A DNA stretch of 61,781 nucleotides from JAAFIP01 sp043774625 (GCA_043774625.1 JAYVTG010000006.1:1-61781), one strand, 5' to 3'. Shown: positions 27,801-35,497, numbered from the stretch's first letter. A program made the numbers and translations. The notes: generated by a model from the letters alone, not told the origin.

Positions 27801-30800
27801 GGCATTGAGTGTGCCTGCGTTATTGTTAAAGTTACCCGTGTTGATGGTGAGATCACCGCCCTCAGCAATGATGCTGCCGTTAGCGTTGGTGAGCGTTTGT
27901 TCGTTGGTGCTGATAGTGACATTGCCTGTCGACATCGAATTGGTTGCGGGACGGGCGGCACTCAATTGACCACGGGTATTGTCTAGCGCTGCGCTGTTGA
28001 TACTTAACTCTGTTGCACTGGTGATCAAGCCTTGCGTGTTATTCAATTGCCCTGTTGTCAAGTCCAACTTGCCTGTAGTTTGGATCGTACCTTGGCTGTT
28101 ATTGAGGGTTTGGCCTTGTGTGTTGAAGCTCAAATTTCCACCAGTAGCAATGATGCCCTGTGTGTTGTTGGTATTGCCCGCTTGCAGCATTAAAGTTTGC
28201 GCACCGATAATTTCACCGCTGCTGTTATTAAGAGTGCCTGGCGCGGTAACGCTACCCAAAGCAATGCTGGTAACTTTGGCGCTGACGCTGCCTCCAGTGT
28301 TGTTCAGGCTACTGGCTGACACGGTAACGGTATCGTTGCTGAGTAATTTGCCGTTGGTGTTGTTGATACCTGCTGCGCTGGTGATGGCCGTAGCACTACC
28401 CCCAGACACTACACCAGCGCTGTTGTTCAAACTGGATACCGTAGCAATCACGCTCTGGTCAGCCACAATTTGGCCACTTTGGTTGCTGGCAACACCCGCG
28501 TAGAGTGCGATGGATTGGCCAGTGATGACCCCTTGGTCGTTGGTCAATATGCCACCGCCCACATCAATAGCGCTAGTTTGTTTGGCGCTGATAGTGCTAG
28601 CCGTGTTGTTCAGCCCTGTCGCCTGGATGTCGAGCTTTTTCTGGCTGACAATGAACGCGCCTTGGCCTGCGCTTGCTGTGCTATTGATTTGGCCTGCTTG
28701 TAGGCGTAGGTCACCCTCTGCTAGCAACCTGCCAGCGGTATTGGTGAGCTGCTGACCGTTGGTGTTGACACTTAAGTTGCCACTGCTACTGATTTCGCCA
28801 GATGTGTTATTGATCGCTTGCGTGTTGAGTGTGGTGTTGGTGGCGGCGCTAATCACTCCACCCTGATTGCTCAGTTGTTGTGCCTGAATGTCTGTGTTGG
28901 CGCCTGTAGATGCCAGCACAGCGCGCTGGGCACTGCTCGCATCATTGATGATATTTCCGGTGCGAACGATCAGTGCGTCGCGGCTGGTGATCTGACCGCC
29001 CGTGTTGTTGATGCTGGATGACTGGATGTTGGCACTGGCCTGGCCAGCAGGCGCATTGGCGTTTGTACCTGCCTGAATGCTGCCCAGGGTGTTGTTCACT
29101 GTACCTGGGGTTTGAAGACGCAACCACGCAGCGGCGTCTATGGCACCTTGTGTATTGTCTAGGCTAGCCACATTTAAAATGACACCTGCATTACTTTGCC
29201 CACGGGAGACAATTTGACCTTGCGTATTGGTCAAGTTGCCAGCGTTGACTGTCAGGGTACTATCTGAAACGATGGTGCCGCTGGCGTTACGCAGTCCTTG
29301 CCCATTGGTTTGCAAGGTGACATCTGTCTTACCGGAGATTACGCCACCTTTGTTACTGATGCCGTTACCTGCTGTGTCAGCACCCGTGGTCGTGATACGG
29401 GTGGCCTGGTCACTAACTATGCTGGCCTGATTGGAAGCGGTACTGTCGTTGATCAGGTTGGCAGCAGACAGATTGACTGCAGCACTTCCCAATAGCTTGC
29501 CGCCGGTGTTATTTAGACTGTCTGTGGCACTAATTCCCAGAGCGCCCGTGGCCAAGATCGTACCGCCTGCATTGGTCAGTGATGCTGACTGAATTTGAAC
29601 GTTCTGGCCTGCTTGCCACGCGCCATCTTTGTTACTGACCTGCTTGGCCGAGTTAATATTCAAATTAGCGCCTGCATACACACTAGTTTGATTGGCATTC
29701 ACGCCACCCTGTGTTGCAGCGATGGTGATATTTTTGTCGCTGGCTATGCGACCACCGACGGTGGTAACGCTTTGCGCAGTGATGCCAAGATTTCCTGCAG
29801 CTAAAGTTTCGCCGTTATTGTCAGTTATTGTTTGGGCTTGTAGCGTCAGATCACCCGCGCTGTACAACGTGCCTTGGTTGGTACTGTTACCTGTAATTTG
29901 CAGATTCATGCTTTGGCCAGCACTGCGCTGGGCCATGGTGCCGCTGTTGGTCAAGCTGGTAGCGTTCACGTTTAATTGGCTTGCAGAATCAAGCGTACCG
30001 GTTTGAACCAGTGCGCCACTGGTTTGAATGCTGGTGCTGCCTTGACTGGAGGTCTGCCCTGTCAGCGTAGCGTTGCCCGTGTTTTTGATCTGGATGTTTT
30101 GTTTGGCGTAGCTGTCTTTCAGGGTAAGGTCGCCATTGACGGACAGTTGCAAGTTGCCTTGCAGCGCAGCCAGGCGGCCTGTGCTATTGACACCCAGGCC
30201 TTTTTCGGTAGAAACCAAATAAACCTGATTGGCATACATGCCGCCCAGGTCTTTGATGTCGATAGCAAAGCGCGGCGCAACGCCGTTGCCGCTTTGCGCT
30301 GTGGCTTGCAAGGTGCCGTACAGCACCTGGTTGGCACCGGCAATCACGTTGAGTTTTTTAGCCCAAACTTCACCTTCAATCACAATGCCGCGCGCTAAGA
30401 GATCTAACTGTTCCAGATTGGTGGCATTCAGACCAGCACCGCCAATGGTCAGTTGACCTTGCTGCACATTGAAGCCGTCGATTGCACCGCCCGCACCAAA
30501 CTGCACAGGGCCTGTGCTAAGGGTGGCACGTGGGGTATTTAGAAAGCCGCAACCGTCGCAGGTAATACCGTTGGGGTTGGCAATAACAATGTCGGCACGT
30601 TGACCCGCCACTTCGATAGTGCCGCGCAATTGGCTGGGGTTGGAAGATACGACTTCGTTCAGGATAATGCGCGCGGGGGTAACACCCAACTGCATGTTGC
30701 CCGTGATCATGCCGCCCAGGGTGGTATTGACGTTACCTGTACTGTTGTTCAGGATCAGGCCGTTGGTACCGACGTTGAAATCTTTGTATTGGTTGCGGCT

Positions 30801-31118
30801 GACACCGGCAGTGCTAGGCGGCGCAATGTGCACAATGGGCACGCCGTTTTGGGCGGCGTCGATCAACGGCTTTTGGCCAGAGGTTGCACCTGGTGCTGCG
30901 GTAACCTGCGCATATGCCATAGGCGCATACAGCGGCATAAATGCCAGCAGGGTTTGCAGAGAAAATACCGCCGTGAAGACGCGTGCTGTTTTGATCAACC
31001 AAGGGTTGCGCGGCAGGTCTGTACTTGTTGGTGCATCCAACTGGGCTTGCAGCGCCAGATCGTAGGCGCTGGGTTTGTTGGCTAATGCAGCGAAGTTTTG
31101 CAAAGTAGAACGGTTCAT
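18834..31118 (-). CDS. Giant two-partner-secretion exoprotein, CdiA/FHA-like, with C-terminal nuclease domain
   Basis: The 4094-residue protein has a long signal region (residues 1-70, ending APMAYA) and a TPS secretion domain with YKDFNVGTNGLILNNS and NPNGI (181-185). Long filamentous-haemagglutinin repeats follow (about 350-2150, recurrent LNNTGG-type units). A less repetitive stretch at about 2170-2700 holds SFFFPEGSSQPLALYQL, perhaps the receptor-binding part, then FHA-2-like repeats to about 3500. IETDNN near 3808 stands where CdiA has VENN. The last 133 residues look like a PD-(D/E)xK nuclease: E3970 (GATFEKAV), D4003 (IPDALLGG), E4013 and K4015 (KILEIKNVAYL), most like Tox-REase-7. GGAG lies 5 bases before the ATG. 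The delivery model is known for CdiA; the target here is inferred to be nucleic acid. Confidence 0.9.
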   Translation of the reverse strand: MNRSTLQNFAALANKPSAYDLALQAQLDAPTSTDLPRNPWLIKTARVFTAVFSLQTLLAFMPLYAPMAYAQVTAAPGATSGQKPLIDAAQNGVPIVHIAPPSTAGVSRNQYKDFNVGTNGLILNNSTGNVNTTLGGMITGNMQLGVTPARIILNEVVSSNPSQLRGTIEVAGQRADIVIANPNGITCDGCGFLNTPRATLSTGPVQFGAGGAIDGFNVQQGQLTIGGAGLNATNLEQLDLLARGIVIEGEVWAKKLNVIAGANQVLYGTLQATAQSGNGVAPRFAIDIKDLGGMYANQVYLVSTEKGLGVNSTGRLAALQGNLQLSVNGDLTLKDSYAKQNIQIKNTGNATLTGQTSSQGSTSIQTSGALVQTGTLDSASQLNVNATSLTNSGTMAQRSAGQSMNLQITGNSTNQGTLYSAGDLTLQAQTITDNNGETLAAGNLGITAQSVTTVGGRIASDKNITIAATQGGVNANQTSVYAGANLNINSAKQVSNKDGAWQAGQNVQIQSASLTNAGGTILATGALGISATDSLNNTGGKLLGSAAVNLSAANLINDSTASNQASIVSDQATRITTTGADTAGNGISNKGGVISGKTDVTLQTNGQGLRNASGTIVSDSTLTVNAGNLTNTQGQIVSRGQSNAGVILNVASLDNTQGAIDAAAWLRLQTPGTVNNTLGSIQAGTNANAPAGQASANIQSSSINNTGGQITSRDALIVRTGNIINDASSAQRAVLASTGANTDIQAQQLSNQGGVISAATNTTLNTQAINNTSGEISSSGNLSVNTNGQQLTNTAGRLLAEGDLRLQAGQINSTASAGQGAFIVSQKKLDIQATGLNNTASTISAKQTSAIDVGGGILTNDQGVITGQSIALYAGVASNQSGQIVADQSVIATVSSLNNSAGVVSGGSATAITSAAGINNTNGKLLSNDTVTVSASSLNNTGGSVSAKVTSIALGSVTAPGTLNNSSGEIIGAQTLMLQAGNTNNTQGIIATGGNLSFNTQGQTLNNSQGTIQTTGKLDLTTGQLNNTQGLITSATELSINSAALDNTRGQLSAARPATNSMSTGNVTISTNEQTLTNANGSIIAEGGDLTINTGNFNNNAGTLNAQQTIAITSGVMSNVRGSVGAGTTANLVTTSLDNSAGSIVAGGNLGINTQGGKFINNAVSGQQAVVSSANQLTLTTGNAENRGGLITSKKALALSTQALDSTGGEISSNTTLAINTNNQALNNTGGSILSNNALRIASGVVSNRDGGQILSNTNVMVDSQGQGFDNQRGTVQSAGSITFAVGALNNQNGAITSATDSTLNTQALNNTAGNISSDNSIRINTSGQALINDGGKLVAQNTLDITSGALINASTTANGTTSYGLIAANQDIVLTNTSLVNSGTVQAGRDLTVNTANQVTNSGGAMTAGRDLNITAGNVSNTDLGAATGVLASTRHTRINATGAIRNSAAIQAPGNISLTANSIDNSAGSVQTNSTLSFVATTSITNNNAGLIASDNQLNLDSATLDNTQGRILGNQAVAINTRGALVNNAGIVNAQQDLHINTNGQALNNTAGALQAAGNLSIQAGAITNGTMSADKTLNIQAVSLNNDGGSINSALALSINSVGDVSSVQGQIRTNDALQITATRLNNSQGTISAVTTANVTSKGGLNNQGGLIVTDSALTLDTGALNNNSGTLASVNSALDINTNGQALTNNSGGRIQALGNTTLRAGSTNNQNGIVSGNNLNLTTAGLNNNAGTISAAGQLDINSQALSNNAGLVESVGNATINTNGQALSNTNSGLTAGIVSGGGLDINAGSLNNQAGYIASSGNLTITTTGDIDNRNLGTSKGQILGNGTATLTAANIQNQGGRINALGDLNLNATNSVNNQAGELASNGKLTATASAFNNSVGTVDATDVTVTASTIDNQNGSIKATRDLSAKATSSLNNTGGTLTAKNTLTVVAPTLLNTGGTIVGDNSVSVSTSSSALGGTIASANNVTLNVNGDYANTGLLSAQKNLTINATNIDNSGVLKANDTFTANTGNLTNSGEISAQTTIINASGTVNNTGLIDGVDTTINAGTLNNTGRIYGDLLVLNAGTTNNNGSGTLAARNNLVITGGVLNNTNGGLVYAINDILVAGSLDANGNTQGTFGSVNNIASRIEAGGNISITANNLLNQNVGLQTTTRLTNSTDASFFFPEGSSQPLALYQLSTPIAGATPYYADSARFPIPSFGVAKYIKYGTLLSGGPSVCTGGSNVDICTTASPEVRQVYGTTDPIWAKFAVAPPSYADLVLPVLPAGQSTCTYYSPDSNGQFVETRSNSGSCAAYWVTYDAYSSTMTARTNVAASALNAVIDSFNADLASRFMGATNDWTQFVVTRNTTETTLANPGVSGQILASGDITLRTTTANNNDSQIIAGGTFKGNKVDNNATPGQRTVQDSGTAQFTNHTWSGGPFGSGDGRDWGPLQAYNPAPVVDNPPLNIVVYLDKTNNKVGCSIPGTNPNAPCPLAASAALADTSAAANAALAQSGSLAITGNSQAVAIVEALQSDAKKAANIDGPTIDSRPLGNLPSTTITAGRASTAAVAAQTVATQVRGPAAAQTVSYAPTVIQKVTANGTGERARDVVLTTVPRLTPPANSLFIIHAEPGSRYLVETDPRFTNGRTFLSSDYYLAQLNLDPSRTAKRYGDGFYEQQLVNDQILALTGRRFISGFSSTETEYQALMDAGIAYAKQYKLSPGVSLSADQMANLTTDIVWLTAQTVTLADGSLQQVLVPQVYLRRPQVGDLQASASLISAKDIYIKSTGDIINSGTIAGANSTTLLAEHDIINRGGSIRGNDIYARANNDLKNLSGSITGSDANGNYTSSSKVALLAGRDVVLETMTRNTVGTSGTRTNLDRIATLQGGNVLVSADRDVTIRAGQVDAAGTLSISAQRDINLATQTTASKTATVFDARNYIKTANTQDIGSSLTAGGNITLSAGQDINTRAANIDSASGQTSLIAKRNIAITQGRATSEFDAANYTSSKGLLGSKSSQNDLKESTNTSIGSSIGGNTVLINAGKDISVVGSEVISDTGTTLVAKNNISIVAATNSQTQSKLHAEQKSGLMDSGGIGFTVGKREQSADTASQSTSAAASTIGSKTGNVNIVAGNQYTQTGSDILTPGGDITILAKDIAILDAQNTSASQSESKFKQSGLSVSVTNPVLAAAQTIDSTTQAMGQTKNSRMQALAAATSALAVKNAADAVATNPASAGGVNVNIALGSSRSQSNSSATSSTSQGSTLAAGGNITLQATGGGKDSNILIQGSKVNADGNVSLSADNDISLLAGMNTASQTSTSKNSSGSIGVSVGTGGMAVNASASKGRGNSDGQDTSYTNTQVSAGNRLSISSGNNTTLLGATAAGKSVIADIGGNLTITSLQDSSTYQAKESSVGGSVGIPIGAGAFSASANASKTNINSTFQSVTQQSGIKTGDGGFDIVVAGKTALTGAAITSTDKAIQDNKNSLITGSLSTQDIHNSANYNANSTSIGVSYSGVQQDKNGNPVIDPKTNAPLQSGYNGLNASPPVALSANGSAASTTASGISGNAAGTHIVITDNTAQVQLTGKDAATTVASVNTKVSTDTNTTNALKPIFKETEIKAGFAITGAFVQQASTFVQTQATQAETKKKELSEQLLKTDDPAEIVQLRGQIADLNKWSTGGTYQQISTAFIAAVAGNVTGSSAQVIQSAGINYLQSLGAQQIKAIADTAGSETLRAGLHTLLACAGAAAGTGSCTSAAAGAAASSVINSLLRDDSNATAEQKNARSNLLSSLMAGIAAGVGGDAAAASNAARIETDNNALYRNQTAVSKVITPKIQALEDQLVKKQITAQEFTQQRQQLAASAAKIDALTTIYNASDKMPLANLMGQMSPQHALMAGEAVAGLLVVPGMATSAYELINGKSVSGQEANYFFAALGMTPALGGAAKGVAKAAELTNAMSHLPSVTAAARIAENQAKGATFEKAVIEYLGSPLAKNKEAFTITTTSGKSVTVIPDALLGGEKILEIKNVAYLANSPQLRAYVELVQAGAATKAGATLSGTELVVTTGTVISAPLQRMLLGADATVKVFDPIAKTMKNFVWTVAARS

Positions 31119-31146
31119 GGAGTCTCCAATACTGTCTGGCAGTCGG

Positions 31147-33009
31147 TTAAAACGCTTGCGTCAGTGACGCGTAAAAACTGGCTTTTTTGGTTTTAAAACC
31201 TTGCGGTTTGTACAGCGGCATGGCAAGGGTTGCGTCAAATTGAACCGCTTTGTATTTGCCGCGCAAGCCCAGGGCAGCGCCCGCGAGCTTGTCGCCAATT
31301 AAATTAATGTCGCCGGGGCCCCAAACGCGGCCCAAGTCTATGGCTGCAAATGCTACGGCGTCTACCCCTGGCGCCAGGCTAACGGGAGTGCTGAATTCGT
31401 TGCGCAGATACCAGCCGTTTTCTGCGATCAAGACGGATTCGCCGTCAAAGCCACGCACGCTGCCGCGTCCGCCAATGGCTATTTGGTCGTTCGACAAAGT
31501 GGTGTCGTTGGTGTGTTGGCCACGCAAGCTGGCGCTGTACTGGACAGGGCTTGATTTCATGGGTGGGCGGCCTTGGCTAGCTTGCTCTGCAGGTTCAGCT
31601 CCACCAGAGCCGCTCAGTGGGGTGTTAAAGCTGGCGTTCAGTGTCCAGATTTTGGGGCGCAGGGTGAGCCCACCGGTAGCGGCGCTAGGCAGATCATCTT
31701 GGGCAGCGCGCCAAGGCATGCCGCGTTTGTAGCCCAGGTCTACTTCGGCTGTGGCTTTGTCCCAGAGTTTTTTATAGGTGACTCCTGACTCCACTCCGGT
31801 GGTGCGGCGGCGCTGCACGATCAGTTCCACATCGTCCAGATAGCTTTCTGCTCGGCGTGTTGAAATAGAAGCGTACATGCCAAACTTGCTGCTGCTCGAG
31901 CGCAGGAAAGTGCGTTGCCAACGCAGATCTGCCGACTGACTCGAGCCGCTGGATAGAAAGTTGACGGTGGTGCCCTGCACCATCTGGGCAAATTTACTTT
32001 TACTGGCGCTGGCTGTAAAAGTGTTGTAACCCCATGGCAAACTGTAGCTGACCGAGGTGCTTTGGCTTTTATGATCTGCGGCCAGCTGTTCTACATTGCT
32101 GTTGACACTGACATTCAGGATGTCACTCAAACCAGCCAGGTTGTCCAAGGCCACATAGCCGGAGAACTGGACACGCCCCAAAGCGCGGCCGCCCGAATTG
32201 TCCAGCGTTAAACCGCCGCGCACCCGTTCACTCCAGTTGCCAGTTTGGCGCTCAATGTACACGACAGTGGTGTCGGGGGCATCACCGGGCTCCAGCCGCG
32301 TCACAACAGTTTGGCTGGGCAGGCGCTTCATTTGCTCTACGCCCTGCTCTAGTGCGTGGATGTCCAGGACGTCGCCTGTGCTGGCGGGGAAGGCGTTGCG
32401 CCAGGTGCCCCAGTTGTCGTCGGCAATATTGGTTAGTACAGGCGGTTTTTTGTCTGGATTTTGAGGCGCATTTTGCGTTTGAGCTTTGACCATGCGAATG
32501 TCGGCGATACGCCCGGTATGTACGTAAAACTTGAGTTTGCCCTCGCGCAGGCTTTGCTCGGGCAAGGTCACTTTGCTGGTGGCGTAGCCAAATTCAATGA
32601 GTTTTGCGTCCAATTTAGCGGCGATTTTGCCTAAGCCATTGACGCCGATGCATTGGTTTAAGTAAACTTCTGCGCTGTTTTTAAGCCAGATAAAGCGTGC
32701 AAAGTCGGAACCGGTGAGTTCGATTTGGCTAACGAAAAAGCACACAGGTTCTGCCGGTAAAGCTGTGTCAATGCGGGGCGCAGCTTCTGGTCGCAGTGTG
32801 TCGGGGGTCTGCTGCTGCAGACGCAGACGTTCTTTTTCTCGTTCTTCTGCACGCCGCAGACCTTCTGCGGTGGTTTCTGCTGCGGAGTTGGCAGGTGATG
32901 TAACAGGCGCTATGGCTTGGGCTTGCACGGTCGTGACTGCACCCAGCATTACCCAGATGCATGCTGTTGCTGCTTGCAGTAGCCCATGTTTTACGCTTAG
33001 AAGTTTCAC
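31147..33009 (-). CDS. TpsB outer-membrane transporter, ShlB/FhaC/CdiB family
   Basis: The 620-residue protein has a signal peptide (about 1-30), a Glu/Arg-rich linker (LRRAEEREKERLRLQQQ), a POTRA-2 domain with FYVHTGRIADIRMV, and a 16-stranded-barrel region. The conserved VRGF element is in GGRGSVRGFDGESVLIAENG. It exports its TpsA partner, encoded 28 bp downstream, across the outer membrane. The frame starts with GTG. The gene ends in a C-terminal phenylalanine, the usual barrel signal. The order transporter, exoprotein, immunity is that of cdiBAI loci of the Burkholderia or E. coli type. Confidence 0.93.
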   Translation of the reverse strand: MKLLSVKHGLLQAATACIWVMLGAVTTVQAQAIAPVTSPANSAAETTAEGLRRAEEREKERLRLQQQTPDTLRPEAAPRIDTALPAEPVCFFVSQIELTGSDFARFIWLKNSAEVYLNQCIGVNGLGKIAAKLDAKLIEFGYATSKVTLPEQSLREGKLKFYVHTGRIADIRMVKAQTQNAPQNPDKKPPVLTNIADDNWGTWRNAFPASTGDVLDIHALEQGVEQMKRLPSQTVVTRLEPGDAPDTTVVYIERQTGNWSERVRGGLTLDNSGGRALGRVQFSGYVALDNLAGLSDILNVSVNSNVEQLAADHKSQSTSVSYSLPWGYNTFTASASKSKFAQMVQGTTVNFLSSGSSQSADLRWQRTFLRSSSSKFGMYASISTRRAESYLDDVELIVQRRRTTGVESGVTYKKLWDKATAEVDLGYKRGMPWRAAQDDLPSAATGGLTLRPKIWTLNASFNTPLSGSGGAEPAEQASQGRPPMKSSPVQYSASLRGQHTNDTTLSNDQIAIGGRGSVRGFDGESVLIAENGWYLRNEFSTPVSLAPGVDAVAFAAIDLGRVWGPGDINLIGDKLAGAALGLRGKYKAVQFDATLAMPLYKPQGFKTKKASFYASLTQAF

Positions 33010-33304
33010 CGTCGCTTACCTATTTATTACAAGAATCGCAAGCTTAGGGTAAACACTTTTACTAGACAAGCATTTAGTTTCAAATAACTAATTTCTTACA
33101 CATTTAACTATGTGATCGTGATCTATGCCACGTATTAACGTCAGGTTTTACAGACATATCTTCGGGTCATGAAGGTTTACTGAGGTGAGGTTTGTGCCTC
33201 GAAAACTCAGTTACAAGATATCTCTTAGCTAATGCTCAAGACATTTGCCAATGTCGTAACGAACCGACACCACACCCACAACAAGGGTGGTAACTTCTAC
33301 GCTT
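33010..33304. promoter_or_regulatory. 295-bp divergent region between tpsB and kynU
   Basis: This AT-richer gap holds the promoters of the leftward CDI-like operon and of kynU. I can point to no clear operator or -10/-35 pair; TTATTACAAGAATCGC near 33025 and ACTAATTTCTTACAC near 33085 are AT-rich candidates only. Confidence 0.35.
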
Positions 33305-34615
33305 ATGAAGACATTGCAAGACACTCAGGCGTTAGACGCCGCTGACCCGCTGCGCAACCTGCGTACGCTTTTTGATATACCCGACGGGTTGATTTATCTG
33401 GACGGCAATTCGCTGGGCGTGCTGCCCACCGCCACGCCTGCGCGGGTGGCGCAGGTGGTGCGCGAAGAATGGGGCCAGGGTTTGATACGTTCATGGAACG
33501 ACGCGCGCTGGATCGACATGCCGCAGCGTGTTGGCGACAAGGTGGCGCAGCTGATTGGTGCACAACAGGGTGAAGTGGTGTGCGCCGACAGCACGTCCGT
33601 TAACCTTTTCAAAGCCCTTCATGCTGCTATTTTGATAGCTGCTCGCGCATATTCCACGCTGGCATCAGCCCAAAAACCTTCTAAAAATATAGTACTCAGC
33701 GAGCGCAGCAACTTTCCTACTGACTTGTATATTGCACAAAGCCTGTGCGCCCAGCATGGGCTGATTTTGCAACTGGTAGACGATGCTTCCCAACTGCCTG
33801 AAGCGCTGAACCAGCGCGTTGCCGTGCTGATGCTGACCCACGTGAACTACCGCACCGGTGCCATGCACGACATGGCCGCGCTGACCACCCAAGCCCATGC
33901 CGTGGGCGCGTTGGCCCTGTGGGATTTGGCGCACAGCGCAGGCGCGGTGCCCGTGGACTTGCACGCGGCTAATGCCGACATGGCCGTGGGCTGCGGCTAC
34001 AAATTTTTGAACGGCGGCCCTGGCGCGCCCGCGTTCATCTGGGTGCACCCGCGCCACGTGAACGCGTTTGAACAACCCCTGGCAGGCTGGATGGGCCACT
34101 CCGCGCCCTTTGCCTTTACGCCCGGTTACACCCCTGCGCAAGGTGTGTCGCGCTATTTGTGCGGTACCCCTGCCGTCATCAGCCTTGCCGCGCTGGACTG
34201 TGGGCTAGACAGCGTGCTGGCCGCGCAGCCTTTGGGCGGCATGGCAGCGCTGCGCACCAAGTCTTTGGCTTTGACTGATTTGTTTATTGACCTGGTGGAG
34301 CAGCGCAGCGCCGGGCATGACCTGCAACTGGTTACCCCGCGCACGCATGCGCAGCGCGGCTCGCAGGTGTGTTTGTCGCGCAGCGAGGGCGATGGATCTG
34401 CCTTTGCGATAGTGCAAGCGCTGATTGCACGCGGCGTAGTCGGCGACTACCGCGCAGGCGACGGTGCAGCAACGCCCGACATTTTGCGCTTTGGTTTTAC
34501 CCCGCTGTACATCGGCTTTGTAGACGTGTGGAACGCCGTAGAACACCTGCGCCAGGTGCTAGAGACTGGCGAATGGCGCGAAGCCCGGTTTAACACCCGT
34601 ACCGCGGTGACTTGA
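33305..34615 (+). CDS. kynU: Kynureninase, with an in-frame 41-bp repeat insertion
   Basis: The 436-residue protein is a PLP-dependent hydrolase. Seen are LIYLDGNSLGVLPTATPARV, the PLP-binding lysine region AVGCGYKFLNGGPGAPAFIWV and QPLAGWMGHSAPFAF. It splits kynurenine into anthranilate and alanine in tryptophan breakdown, and kynA follows. Residues about 108-120 (ILIAARAYSTLAS) come from the dispersed repeat and lengthen the segment between SVNLFKAL and NIVLSERSNFPTD compared with what I recall of the family. The ATG at 33305 is preferred; a GTG six codons upstream is also open. Confidence 0.93.
   Translation: MKTLQDTQALDAADPLRNLRTLFDIPDGLIYLDGNSLGVLPTATPARVAQVVREEWGQGLIRSWNDARWIDMPQRVGDKVAQLIGAQQGEVVCADSTSVNLFKALHAAILIAARAYSTLASAQKPSKNIVLSERSNFPTDLYIAQSLCAQHGLILQLVDDASQLPEALNQRVAVLMLTHVNYRTGAMHDMAALTTQAHAVGALALWDLAHSAGAVPVDLHAANADMAVGCGYKFLNGGPGAPAFIWVHPRHVNAFEQPLAGWMGHSAPFAFTPGYTPAQGVSRYLCGTPAVISLAALDCGLDSVLAAQPLGGMAALRTKSLALTDLFIDLVEQRSAGHDLQLVTPRTHAQRGSQVCLSRSEGDGSAFAIVQALIARGVVGDYRAGDGAATPDILRFGFTPLYIGFVDVWNAVEHLRQVLETGEWREARFNTRTAVT
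33626..33665 (+). repeat. 41-bp dispersed repeat, copy 6 (inside kynU)
   Basis: A near-consensus copy on the coding strand, read in frame as ILIAARAYSTLAS. Confidence 0.88.
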
Positions 34616-34657
34616 CATCAGCTTGCACAAACTTTGTTAAAGCTCAAGGAGGCGCAT

Positions 34658-35497
34658 ATGCCAAATAGCCAAGACATTTCACAAACATCGGGCGCACACA
34701 CCGACTTTAGCCACAGCATGAGCTACAGCGACTACCTCGCGCTCGACCAGATCTTGTCTGCACAACACCCGCGCAGCCCCGATCACAACGAGATGCTGTT
34801 CATCATTCAGCACCAGACCAGCGAGCTGTGGATGAAGCTGATGCTGCACGAGCTGCACGCTGCCATTGCCTGCGTAGCCCAAGACGAACTGCAAAGCGCC
34901 TTCAAAATGCTGGCCCGGGTGAGCAAGATCATGGAGCAACTGGTGCACGCCTGGGACGTGCTGGCCACCATGACTCCCCCCGAATACAGCGCCATTCGCC
35001 CGTATCTGGGCGTGAGCAGTGGTTTTCAAAGTGCGCAGTACCGGTGCATTGAGTTTGCATTGGGCAACAAGAATGCGGGCATGCTCACACCGCATGCGCA
35101 CCGCCCTGACCTGCTGGTTCAAGTTGACGCCGCCTTGCAAGCACCCAGCCTGTACGACGAGGCGCTACGTCTGTTGGCGCGTCGTGGTTTGGCTCTGCCC
35201 GCCAGCCATTTGCAGCGCGACTGGACGCAACCGTACCAGGAAAGCAAAGACGTAGAAGCCGCCTGGCTCACCGTGTACCGCGACCCGTCGCACCACTGGG
35301 ACTTGTACCAACTGGGCGAAGAACTCACCGACCTGGAAGACGCCTTTCGCCAATGGCGCTTTCGCCACGTGACCACGGTGCAGCGCATCATCGGCTTTAA
35401 AGGCGGTACAGGCGGTACCAGCGGCGTAGGCTATTTGCGCAAAATGCTCGACGTGGTGCTGTTTCCTGAAATTTGGGCTTTGCGCACGGATTTGTGA
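34658..35497 (+). CDS. kynA: Tryptophan 2,3-dioxygenase
   Basis: The 279-residue protein has the family pattern MSYSDYLALDQILSAQHP, EMLFIIQHQTSELWMKLMLHEL, SGFQSAQYRCIEFALGNKN and FKGGTGGTSGVGYL at the C-terminus. It oxidises tryptophan to N-formylkynurenine using heme iron. A strong AAGGAGG lies 5 bases before the ATG at 34658. It is 42 bp downstream of kynU, so the two probably form one operon; a formamidase (kynB) is not in the window. Confidence 0.97.
   Translation: MPNSQDISQTSGAHTDFSHSMSYSDYLALDQILSAQHPRSPDHNEMLFIIQHQTSELWMKLMLHELHAAIACVAQDELQSAFKMLARVSKIMEQLVHAWDVLATMTPPEYSAIRPYLGVSSGFQSAQYRCIEFALGNKNAGMLTPHAHRPDLLVQVDAALQAPSLYDEALRLLARRGLALPASHLQRDWTQPYQESKDVEAAWLTVYRDPSHHWDLYQLGEELTDLEDAFRQWRFRHVTTVQRIIGFKGGTGGTSGVGYLRKMLDVVLFPEIWALRTDL

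Noticed and set aside
24900..29600. CRISPR-like regular repetition
   Set aside because: The periodicity is that of the haemagglutinin peptide repeats (LNNTGG-type) within one long frame; there are no identical short repeats with unique spacers.
20104..30398. Many open frames on the plus strand opposite the giant exoprotein gene (for example 21295-22131 and 25171-25707)
   Set aside because: They are antisense to a repetitive Thr/Asn/Gly-rich gene; their Leu/Val/Pro-rich low-complexity products and lack of ribosome sites mark them as shadows.
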